From: a virus
Virus record (IMG/VR): IMGVR_UViG_3300009529_000006
Location: 1-36,335 of that record
Length of the DNA: 36,335 bases
Direction: 5' to 3' (one strand)
Shown in pieces: positions 27,785 through 34,500 of this stretch; positions within the stretch are counted from its first letter, which is position 1, and the number at the start of each line of letters is the position of its first letter. Below the pieces are notes generated by a model, which was not told the origin of the DNA, searched no databases, and saw nothing but the letters and a program-made list of their open reading frames with translations. A program made the position numbers and the translations under genes.

Positions 27785-28423
27785 TTATTCTGTCATTGAT
27801 GGGGGGAGATAAACCCCATCCCTGATAGAAAGAAAATGGTAAGCAAGCCACCTTCCCCGTTCCTCGCCATACTTTTCCTTAAAATCGTTAGTAATTGAAA
27901 TATCAAGGTCAACGGGAAGCTCCTCCAGGGGATAGCCATAAGTTTTAGTTATTTCCTTTTCGTCTTGACAAAACATCTCATAAGTGTAGCCAAGGGTAGC
28001 TTCGCTTGTTTTCCCCCGGTCCGGGCTAAGGGCTTTAATGAGTTCTGGGTCTTGCCGGTCAGCCCAAGATGCTTTTGCTTTCTCCCGGAAAGGTTTCTGT
28101 CTCTGGTATTCTGATTGATAAATTTTCCAATTCGTAATATGAATGCCATATTCATCTTCAGTAAGTCGCCCTTCTGCTTTACACTTCTTGAGCGTAGTTT
28201 CCAGCAACTTCTCTGAAATATTAAGGCGGTTAGCAATGAAGCTGTGGGGATATGGTCTCTGGTCGCCATCACAAATTGAGCCATCATCCGAGCAGAGGGC
28301 AGAAAAAAGGAGAAGGTCATACCAGGTGCCTCTTTCGGCTGGGTCAATTTGATAGCGGATGCTGCCATCCAAGCAACTTGAAGGATAGAGCTTTATCCAT
28401 GTCCGGGGTCTTTGAGAACGCAT
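27785..28423 (-). CDS. Replisome-organiser-like winged-helix protein
   Basis: A 212-residue protein on the - strand behind a strong CAGGAGGCAGCACG site. The N-terminal ~100 residues look like a phage replisome organiser winged helix (WIKLYPSSCLDGSIRYQIDP, then WYDLLLFSALCSDDGSICDG and FIANRLNISEKLLETTLKKC). The C-terminal half is charged and helical. It is a second replication-initiator-like protein beside the one at 22325. The short repeats just upstream (28470-28533) make an origin or self-regulation plausible. It could instead be a plain DNA-binding regulator. Confidence 0.65.
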   Translation of the reverse strand: MRSQRPRTWIKLYPSSCLDGSIRYQIDPAERGTWYDLLLFSALCSDDGSICDGDQRPYPHSFIANRLNISEKLLETTLKKCKAEGRLTEDEYGIHITNWKIYQSEYQRQKPFREKAKASWADRQDPELIKALSPDRGKTSEATLGYTYEMFCQDEKEITKTYGYPLEELPVDLDISITNDFKEKYGEERGRWLAYHFLSIRDGVYLPPSMTE

Positions 28424-28469
28424 CGTGCTGCCTCCTGTAGTCTTTATACTAAGCGTATCACCTTTAGCA

Positions 28470-28533
28470 GTAACTTGTCAAGTAACTTTTGTCGCACTTC
28501 CTTTGAAAGTCCTTGTAACTTTTTGAGTAACTT
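28470..28533. repeat. Four GTAACTT repeats (iterons or operators) upstream of the replication gene
   Basis: GTAACTT occurs at 28470-28476, 28482-28488, 28515-28521 and 28527-28533. The copies form two pairs with 12-base spacing inside each pair. Two of them extend to AGTAACTTTTGTCG (28481-28494 and 28526-28539). A -35-like TTGACA on the - strand (28481-28476) lies between the first two copies. The layout suggests operators or a small iteron set for the protein encoded at 27785. Confidence 0.65.
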
Positions 28534-28543
28534 TTGTCGACAT

Positions 28544-28592
28544 GGAGAGGGAGAGGGAGAGGGAGAGGGAGAGGGAGAAGGAGAGAGAGAAG
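28544..28592 (+). repeat. Pure purine GA-rich hexanucleotide tract
   Basis: A stretch built from GGGAGA/GAGAGG units in an almost unbroken run, ending in GAGAGAGAGAAGAG. It lies between the repeats at 28470 and terS. It has the polypurine character that can form triplex or strand-asymmetric structures. Reading frames through it (Glu-Gly repeats) are not genes. Confidence 0.7.
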
Positions 28593-28609
28593 AGCTGCTC
28601 CTTCTTTTT
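28581..28609 (+). terminator. Possible terminator before terS
   Basis: AAGGAG at the end of the GA tract pairs with CTCCTT ahead of a TTTTTTT run. It could stop transcription from upstream and isolate the late genes starting with terS. The long loop lowers certainty. Confidence 0.35.
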
Positions 28610-28676
28610 TTATCAATTTAATATCAACCAGAGCTTAAAAAGATTATTCAAACTAATAAGCAGGCGGTGAGGATAG

Positions 28677-29084
28677 ATGGCTAAACATAATGGCGGTAGA
28701 CCTAAAATCAATATAGATTATAAACAGTTGGAGGGCTTTTGCCTAATTCAATGTTCTTTAGCGGAGATAGCTACCTTTTTCAACTGCTCTGAGGATACCA
28801 TAGAGCGCAGAGTCAAGGAGCATTTTGGGGTGAGTTTTGCGGAGTATTTTAGCAAAAAGAGAATCGGAGGACTAATCTCACTTAGACGCAATCTGTTTAA
28901 ACTGTCGGAGAAGAATGCAGCGGTAGCTATATTCCTTGCTAAAAATTGGCTTGGAATGGCGGACAAAACTGAGATAGCTAATCCCCCAGGAGAAAGTTTT
29001 AGGGTAGAACATGATGCCAAAGACAAACTCATTCAGATGTTGAATAGGCTGGCTGAACGAAAGAAAGAAGCGGAAGCTAAATAG
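28677..29084 (+). CDS. terS: Terminase small subunit
   Basis: A 135-residue protein behind GGTGAGG. It begins NGGRPKINIDYKQLEGFCLI, then a helix-turn-helix (CSLAEIATFFNCSEDTIERR), GVSFAEYFSKKR, and LISLRRNLFKLSEKNAAVAI followed by FLAKNWLGM. This is a common terminase small-subunit pattern, which binds phage DNA for packaging. TerL follows after an antisense HNH gene. The 3' end overlaps the end of that - strand gene by 8 bases. Confidence 0.85.
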   Translation: MAKHNGGRPKINIDYKQLEGFCLIQCSLAEIATFFNCSEDTIERRVKEHFGVSFAEYFSKKRIGGLISLRRNLFKLSEKNAAVAIFLAKNWLGMADKTEIANPPGESFRVEHDAKDKLIQMLNRLAERKKEAEAK

Positions 29085-29613
29085 ATAATAACCAATCTTT
29101 CCAGTGTCGCTGACCTTTCTTGGCATTGCATTGTGAGCAGCAAGGGCGGAGATTTGCAGGCCAATGTGCGCCGCCCTTTGATATAGCGATAACATGGTCA
29201 AGCTGCTCAAAGGGGCCACCGCAATAGGCACACCTTCGACCATAATAATCTATCCTTTGTTTTATTTGCTCAGGGGTTGCGAAGCCTTTAGCATGATTCA
29301 ATCTGGCACTACGTCGGTGATGTCGCAATCTGTTAGATTCTGGATTTCTGGCACGCCAATTACTTTCATATTCTAGCTCAGTAGCTCGTTTGCCCTGACG
29401 CCATTGCTCGTGGTAGTCCCTTTGCCTCTCAACATCACGTCCTTTTCTGCGTGGTTGATAATCAGGATGTTTTTTGGCATAGGAGAGTCGATTAGCTTCA
29501 CGAGTGCAAGAGCGGCAATAAAATTGAAGTCCATCTGGAGTGCTTGTGGCTTTGCAGAAATCATCTATAGACTTTTCAGTATTGCACTTAAAACAGAACT
29601 TAACTCCATTCAT
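29077..29613 (-). CDS. HNH endonuclease, antisense between terS and terL
   Basis: A 178-residue protein counted from ATG 29613; an in-frame TTG at 29631 would add six residues, and neither start has a good ribosome binding site. N-terminal zinc finger FCFKC and YCRSCTRE; middle is basic and helical; C-terminal HNH domain with RRCAYCGGPFEQLDHVIAIS, GGAHWPANLRPCCSQCNAKK and four Cys. It lies opposite to the packaging genes, leaving terL to begin 18 bases beyond. Probably a homing nuclease, but HNH proteins near terminase can assist packaging in some phages. Confidence 0.8.
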   Translation of the reverse strand: MNGVKFCFKCNTEKSIDDFCKATSTPDGLQFYCRSCTREANRLSYAKKHPDYQPRRKGRDVERQRDYHEQWRQGKRATELEYESNWRARNPESNRLRHHRRSARLNHAKGFATPEQIKQRIDYYGRRCAYCGGPFEQLDHVIAISKGGAHWPANLRPCCSQCNAKKGQRHWKDWLLSI

Positions 29614-29631
29614 ATAGGAATCATATAGCAA

Positions 29632-30984
29632 ATGAGCACAGAAGTCAAATCATTAGCACAATCGCTTGCTTGTCTACCTGAGTCCGAGAGATTGAGAGCT
29701 CTCAAATCACTGACGGAAAAGGAAGCTGAGGCTCTTTTATACGACTGGGAATTCTTTGCTAGGCCTAAGCAATTGCCGCCTGAATGGGACTGGTATATAT
29801 GGCTCCTGCTTAGTGGGCGAGGCGGAGGCAAGACCCGCACCGGCGCCGAGCTAACCATCAGGTGGGCAAAAGAGGGATTCAGCCCTATAGCCTTGGTGGG
29901 ACAGACCAAGGCCGATGTCAGGGACACTATGGTGGAGGTGGGCGACTCGGCTATTCTTAATATAAGCCCACCATGGTTCAGGCCGGAATACGAGTCTTCA
30001 AAGCGTAGGCTGACTTTCCCGAACGGAGCACTGGCCATAATATATTCCGGGGACGAGCCAGACCAACTCCGGGGACCGCAGCATCAAAAGGCTTGGGTAG
30101 ATGAGTTAAGCAAGTTCAAATATCCTCAGGACACTTGGGACAACCTGATGTTCGGCTTGCGGATAGGAGAGAAGCCCCAGGTAGTGGTTACCACCACGCC
30201 GCGGCCAATCAAAACTATCAAGGCGCTGTTACAGGATAATAGGACGGCGGTTACCCGGGGGCATACACTGGAAAACAGAGATAACCTAGCTCCGGACTTT
30301 TTGAAGTATATACTCAGCCGGTATGAGGGAACCAGGCTCGGCCGGCAGGAACTGGCAGGGGAGATCCTGGACGATAACCCTGAGGCTCTATGGCAGCGAG
30401 ACCGCATAGATGAGTTAAGGGTACGAGAACACCCTGGGCTGACAAGGATAGTGGTGGCCATAGACCCGGCGGTTTCTACCGGTGAAGAGAGTTCAGAGAC
30501 GGGCATTATCGTGGCTGGTATAGCCCCGACCGGGGGTATACTGCACGGCTATATACTGGCCGACCTTACCATCAAGGGAACTCCAGACCAGTGGGCGAAC
30601 GCTGCGGTCACAGGCTATTACAGCTCTAATGCTGACCGGATAGTAGGCGAGGTAAACAACGGCGGAGACATGGTGGAGCATACTGTCAGAACCGTTGACC
30701 CCAATGTCGCTTTTAAGCAGGTTCACGCCAGCCGCGGTAAATATACCAGGGCCGAACCGGTATCAGCCCTATATGAGCAGGGGCGGGTTCACCATGTCGG
30801 CTTTTTCCCTGACCTAGAAGACCAGCTATGCGAGTGGGAGCCAGGGGACAAATCACCTGACCGGCTCGACGCCTTGGTCTGGGCGATAACTGAGCTGATG
30901 TTGGAAGAGGCAGAGCTGGAGCCGACCGAGGGGATTATTATTTACGACGCGATGGAGATAGTCAGGGATTTGGAACTGGTTTGA
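29632..30984 (+). CDS. terL: Terminase large subunit
   Basis: A 450-residue packaging motor. The ATPase has Walker A SGRGGGKTRTGAE (K67), Walker B with VDE (D157, E158) and the coupling motif VVTTTPRP near residue 186. The nuclease domain has VVAIDPAVSTG (D278), RIVGEVNNGG (E340) and a late acidic SPDRLDALVWA (D near 427). All hallmark residues are present. It cuts and pumps DNA into the prohead through the portal. The cutting type (cos or headful) cannot be told from this sequence. Confidence 0.93.
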   Translation: MSTEVKSLAQSLACLPESERLRALKSLTEKEAEALLYDWEFFARPKQLPPEWDWYIWLLLSGRGGGKTRTGAELTIRWAKEGFSPIALVGQTKADVRDTMVEVGDSAILNISPPWFRPEYESSKRRLTFPNGALAIIYSGDEPDQLRGPQHQKAWVDELSKFKYPQDTWDNLMFGLRIGEKPQVVVTTTPRPIKTIKALLQDNRTAVTRGHTLENRDNLAPDFLKYILSRYEGTRLGRQELAGEILDDNPEALWQRDRIDELRVREHPGLTRIVVAIDPAVSTGEESSETGIIVAGIAPTGGILHGYILADLTIKGTPDQWANAAVTGYYSSNADRIVGEVNNGGDMVEHTVRTVDPNVAFKQVHASRGKYTRAEPVSALYEQGRVHHVGFFPDLEDQLCEWEPGDKSPDRLDALVWAITELMLEEAELEPTEGIIIYDAMEIVRDLELV

Positions 30985-30994
30985 AAGGAGCATT

Positions 30995-31177
30995 ATGATT
31001 GAAGAGATAGCTAAGGAAGTGTTTGCGACAGCGGCGGAACAAGCTCCGCACGCCGAGTGGAAGCATCTATTCTGGGAAGATATGACAGATGAAGAGAAGG
31101 AGCCTTTCAGACAAGCTGCACACAGAATAATGCACAATATGGAGTTGGCATGCCAGGTAGCGCAGAAAGTGAGTTGA
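30995..31177 (+). CDS. 60-residue acidic helical protein
   Basis: Starts 10 bases after terL behind AAAGGAGC. Acidic and helical (AAEQAPHAEWKHLFWEDMTD, then EEKEPFRQAAHRIMHNMELA), with no motif. It sits in the packaging-portal cluster, where small accessory genes are common. Function unknown. Confidence 0.55.
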   Translation: MIEEIAKEVFATAAEQAPHAEWKHLFWEDMTDEEKEPFRQAAHRIMHNMELACQVAQKVS

Positions 31178-31181
31178 TATA

Positions 31182-31283
31182 ATGATAGCGGGATTGATAC
31201 TGTTTGGGTTTATGTGTTTAATGCTTGTCTTCTTGGAATACTCAGATAGGCAAGGTGGTAAAGGCGAGCCTCCCCCTAGATAG
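31182..31283 (+). CDS. 33-residue single-pass membrane microprotein
   Basis: ATG 31182 follows the previous stop by a few bases. Residues 2-18 are hydrophobic (IAGLILFGFMCLMLVFL), followed by a charged tail with Pro-Pro-Pro. No clear ribosome binding site, so it may rely on coupling. A late gene with a membrane span but outside the lysis cluster. Function unknown. Confidence 0.4.
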   Translation: MIAGLILFGFMCLMLVFLEYSDRQGGKGEPPPR

Positions 31284-31362
31284 GAAGCCCCCAAGTCGAA
31301 ATCTACGCCCCTTAAAACCTTTCCGAGTGTTAGACTACCTTGGGTCATAGGCAGAGGTCGAT

Positions 31363-31533
31363 ATGATGGTCAGGACATACGAGATAATCAGGGACAACAA
31401 ACTGTTCGTTCCCATCGTCAGGGAAGGTGGCTTTATACGGAGGCTTTGCAAGCATAGGCACTGGTCTGAACGCGAAGCCCGAAAGTGTTTGACTAAAATT
31501 GTGCCACCTTCTATGCAAAAGAGAGAGGAATAA
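31363..31533 (+). CDS. Unknown 56-residue basic protein
   Basis: Uses ATG 31363 (a second ATG follows at 31366) behind AGAGG. Basic and aromatic (EIIRDNKLFVPIVREGGFIR), with two cysteines (LCKHRHW and KCLTKI). Its TAA is directly followed by the portal gene start. Possibly a small nucleic-acid-binding protein in the packaging cluster. Function unknown. Confidence 0.5.
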   Translation: MMVRTYEIIRDNKLFVPIVREGGFIRRLCKHRHWSEREARKCLTKIVPPSMQKREE

Positions 31534-32937
31534 ATGAATCCGAAGCCAAAGACAAAACAGGAGAAGCTAATACCGGGTGGTGAACTGGAGCAGCTTATAC
31601 GGGAAGCCACCACAGGTGTTGAAGCTGAGCTAAAACTTGAAGACGAGGGCTGGATAAACCTCAGTCAGGGAACCGGCGAAATCATTACTGCGCAGGAACG
31701 GATTACTAATCTGAGGTTGTCCCGGCTCTATTACACCAAGGACCCTCTGGCTCGCCAGGCAATAAGGCTCTGGACAGATTATACCTTCGGCTCCGGCATG
31801 ACCTGGCAGATGGAAGACGAGAAGGCACAAAAGGCGCTGGAGTCCTTCTGGGATTCAAAGACCAATCAGGCGGTGCTATCAGCCAGGGGACAGCGCAAGT
31901 CATCCGACAAGCTGCTGGTTGACGGCGAGGTTTTCTTTGCCATATTCCTAGGTGGGAACGGCACGGGTACCATAAGGCGAATTGATCCACTGGAGATAAC
32001 CGAGATAATCACTAACCCTGACGATATTGAAGATGTCCGCTTCTACCGCCGGAAGTGGACGGATAGGCAAGGCACAGCACATGAGACGATATATCGGAGC
32101 ACGACCAATATCAAAGGCGAGGCTGTCCAGGATGCTCTAGGGAATAGCGTCACGCACAATGACGAAGCCCTGATTTACCACCTGACTTACAACACCATCA
32201 GCCAGCGCGGGAACCCCTTATTACTGCCGGCTCTTGACTGGATAAAGCAGTACCGGCGCTTCCTGGCCAGCCGTATAGCGATTATGCTGGCATTGGCTAG
32301 GTTCGCATGGAAGACGAAGGTGAAGGGCGGCCAAGTGGCTGTGGAAGCTATCAAGGCTAAGACCCACGAGCAAGAAATAGCTGCTGGCTCTCAGTTACTA
32401 GAAAATGAGGGGGTCTTGACTACACCAATTAAAACAGAGACGGGGGCCTCAGCCGCTTATCAGGATGGCCGGATGATTAAACTACAGATAGCGGCCGCCG
32501 TCGGAATCCCCGAGCAATACTTCGGGGATATATCAATCGGAAATCTTGCCACGGCCAAGACCGTGGAGCTGCCGATGATGAAGATGTTCCAGTCATACCA
32601 GAAGGTTTGGGGGGACACCTATCAGGACATCGATGAGGTTATCCTTGAGCATAATCAAGTACCAGCGGACAAGTGGTATGTGGACAGGGACTTCCCGACG
32701 ATAGCGCCGGCCGATGTGGCCCAGGCTGCCAAGTCGCTGGTGGATATCCTGACCGTTATGCCGGAGTTCGCCTATTCGCCCGATGTCCAGCAGATAGCAC
32801 TCTTGACGCTGGGTATAAACGACCCGGCCGAGGTGCTAGATACACTGAACGAAGTGAGCAAAGGAAACCCGGATGCAAAGCTGGTCAAGGCGCTCAGAGA
32901 CCTGCGGGAAGCTATACAGGTAAACGGTAAAAAATAA
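31534..32937 (+). CDS. Portal protein
   Basis: A 467-residue protein after terL. It has typical portal features: ITNLRLSRLYYTKDPLARQA followed by a membrane-like aromatic segment, VDGEVFFAIFL, RRIDPLEITEIITNPDD, HLTYNTISQRGNPLLLPALD and the long crown helices (QDIDEVILEHNQV). The portal forms a 12-subunit ring at one vertex and is the channel for DNA. The next genes encode a MuF-type head protein and the protease, which is the usual order. Confidence 0.85.
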   Translation: MNPKPKTKQEKLIPGGELEQLIREATTGVEAELKLEDEGWINLSQGTGEIITAQERITNLRLSRLYYTKDPLARQAIRLWTDYTFGSGMTWQMEDEKAQKALESFWDSKTNQAVLSARGQRKSSDKLLVDGEVFFAIFLGGNGTGTIRRIDPLEITEIITNPDDIEDVRFYRRKWTDRQGTAHETIYRSTTNIKGEAVQDALGNSVTHNDEALIYHLTYNTISQRGNPLLLPALDWIKQYRRFLASRIAIMLALARFAWKTKVKGGQVAVEAIKAKTHEQEIAAGSQLLENEGVLTTPIKTETGASAAYQDGRMIKLQIAAAVGIPEQYFGDISIGNLATAKTVELPMMKMFQSYQKVWGDTYQDIDEVILEHNQVPADKWYVDRDFPTIAPADVAQAAKSLVDILTVMPEFAYSPDVQQIALLTLGINDPAEVLDTLNEVSKGNPDAKLVKALRDLREAIQVNGKK

Positions 32938-32950
32938 AAAAGGAGTAGAT

Positions 32951-33166
32951 ATGCCTAACTACAAGCGGACTTTCTACGAGATAAAATGCCGAGCCTGCCA
33001 TGGGACGGGCTACCGAGAATATGAGCATGGATTTATAAGACTCCCGTGTCCCAAATGTAAAGGCACGGGGAAAGTAACAAAAGAAAAGCGGATATACCCA
33101 TCTGAAAAGAGTAAAGATGACAGTAGGAACCGAGTTCAACCTATTAATTCAGGAAGCCCAGGATAG
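32951..33166 (+). CDS. Small DnaJ-type zinc-finger protein
   Basis: A 71-residue protein behind AAAAGGAG. CRACHGTG and CPKCKGTG are two C-x2-C-x-G-x-G motifs 18 residues apart, the repeat that forms the DnaJ zinc finger. The J domain is absent. The frame overlaps the next gene by 50 bases. Free-standing versions occur in phages and may help fold virion proteins, but this is inference. Confidence 0.7.
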   Translation: MPNYKRTFYEIKCRACHGTGYREYEHGFIRLPCPKCKGTGKVTKEKRIYPSEKSKDDSRNRVQPINSGSPG

Positions 33167-33884
33167 ATTACCTGCTAATCCCCTCTCAACAAAGAACCTG
33201 AAACTAGCTAGTGACTTCGAGGGGGAACTAAGGCAGTATTTTAAGGCCATGAGAGATAGCTTCCCTTACGACCAGATGGATGCCCTCTATTACCGCCATA
33301 TCAAGGAGTCCTTGGGTAGTGAGCTGGACGATATCTTTGAGCCATATCTAAGGATGATTACCCTTGGTTATTTTACTCGTCTTAATGGGCGACTGGCGAT
33401 GATTTACATTGCCGGCTCTGTAGAAATGATGAAGTGGGGGGGTGTGCCCTATGAAGGGCCGCCGATGCAAGCGGCTATAGACTATGCCAGTAAGCGTGCA
33501 GGTTGGCTTATCAAGAGTATGGACACCGAGACCAAATCAAGGCTGGCTCATCTTGTTAGTGAAGGTATAAAAAATAAGCGGGGCATACCTGGGCTTACTT
33601 CGGACATCAGAAAGGGATTTACCGATATGTCCAGAACCAGAGCGAGGACTATAGCCCGGACTGAAACAAGCGATGCCCTTTCACAAGCCTTTATGGATAG
33701 AGCAAAGGATATGAATATAGAGGCAAAAGAATGGGTGACTGGTGGTGACCCTTGTCCTATATGTGCTGGTAATGAGGCTGATGGCGTGATATCAATGGAC
33801 AAGGAATTTTCAAGCGGACATATGAGACCGCCAGCCCATCCTAACTGCGTGTGTGCACTGGCACCTGCGAGGTTAGCAACTTGA
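33117..33884 (+). CDS. MuF-like head morphogenesis protein (SPP1 gp7-like)
   Basis: A 255-residue protein overlapping the zinc-finger gene. The C-terminal half has the MuF layout: RKGFTDMSRTRARTIARTET (the R-x-R-x-I-A-x-T-E motif), then GGDPCPICAGNEADG and HMRPPAHPNCVCALAP with the Cys and His residues that may bind zinc. It sits between portal and protease, in the usual place for Mu gpF and SPP1 gp7 relatives, minor capsid proteins ejected or bound at the portal. Confidence 0.85.
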   Translation: MTVGTEFNLLIQEAQDRLPANPLSTKNLKLASDFEGELRQYFKAMRDSFPYDQMDALYYRHIKESLGSELDDIFEPYLRMITLGYFTRLNGRLAMIYIAGSVEMMKWGGVPYEGPPMQAAIDYASKRAGWLIKSMDTETKSRLAHLVSEGIKNKRGIPGLTSDIRKGFTDMSRTRARTIARTETSDALSQAFMDRAKDMNIEAKEWVTGGDPCPICAGNEADGVISMDKEFSSGHMRPPAHPNCVCALAPARLAT

Positions 33885-34153
33885 AAAGAATTTTAAGGAA
33901 GACAAGCTGGTTGATTTGCCATTTTATGGCGGGGATAAACAGCAATATACCTGTCTGCTGCATCCTCTATTATTGTTTCTGGGTATATCTCTTTAAGCGA
34001 TATTCACAAAGGTTGAATGACCCAAAAGCCAATTATTTCAGATGTCCTATTTGTAAGCTAAGAAAGAGGATAAACCTGCTTATATATGATGGGCGATGTG
34101 AGGATTATTACTATAATCATTATCTTGCTTGGCTTATTTTCTTAAGAAAATAA
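33881..34153 (+). CDS. Membrane-segment protein with zinc knuckle, TTG start
   Basis: TTG 33881 follows GAGG by ~9 bases. A GTG at 33851 in frame lies inside the previous gene and is less likely. The ~90-residue product has one hydrophobic stretch (IPVCCILYYCFWVYLF), then a zinc-knuckle-like CPIC and many aromatic residues near the C-terminus (YYYNHYLAWLIF). Unknown role. Confidence 0.4.
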   Translation: MKRILRKTSWLICHFMAGINSNIPVCCILYYCFWVYLFKRYSQRLNDPKANYFRCPICKLRKRINLLIYDGRCEDYYYNHYLAWLIFLRK

Positions 34154-34186
34154 TAGCTAAAGGTTACCTAGATAAAGGAGTAAGGA

Positions 34187-34330
34187 ATGAACGGAAGATT
34201 AGCCCATAAAATACGCTAGGGAACGAAGCGGAACTGGCGACAATATCTGAAAGAGATTAAAGAATTGCCGTTTACAGTTCGGTGGCGGGTAGCTTGGTTT
34301 ATTGTATTCGGCGACAAGAGGAAGGTGTAA
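34187..34330 (+). pseudogene. Small basic gene interrupted by an in-frame amber codon
   Basis: ATG 34187 behind AAAGGAGTAAGG opens a frame that meets TAG at codon 11 (34217-34219) and continues in the same phase to TAA 34328-34330. Read through, it gives a basic aromatic protein of 46 residues (NWRQYLKEIKELPFTVRWRV after the stop). The part after the stop has protein-like character, so a nonsense mutation in a small gene is the simplest reading. The phage otherwise uses TAG as a normal stop. An assembly error of one base is possible. Confidence 0.6.
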
Positions 34331-34332
34331 TT

Positions 34333-34491
34333 ATGCTTATGTGTTCTTGTGGGCGGTGGATGATAAGAAGATATATCATAGATAAATCAGGGATGGTTTG
34401 TTATTACTACGATTATTGCCCCTACTGCGAGGAGCATCAAGCTAATGGCTTTGATGACGAAGGGAACTTGATGCATTACTACATTTCATAG
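34333..34491 (+). CDS. 52-residue zinc-ribbon microprotein
   Basis: ATG 34333 was preferred to an in-frame ATG at 34282 because AGGAAGG precedes it and it does not overlap the gene before. Cysteines in MCSCGRW and DYCPYCEEHQ form a zinc ribbon around an aromatic middle (GMVCYYYDY). It sits directly before the protease/scaffold gene. Function unknown. Confidence 0.55.
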   Translation: MLMCSCGRWMIRRYIIDKSGMVCYYYDYCPYCEEHQANGFDDEGNLMHYYIS

Positions 34492-34500
34492 GAGGTAATT

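Noticed and set aside
28412-28621. 69-codon frame with a Glu-Gly repeat
   Set aside because: Produced by the GA hexanucleotide tract; no start signal, and it runs across the promoter region of the - strand gene.
34217-34219. Recoding of TAG as a sense codon throughout the phage
   Set aside because: Many genes here end in TAG (for example 142-144 and 6521-6523) without sensible readthrough, and no suppressor tRNA is seen.
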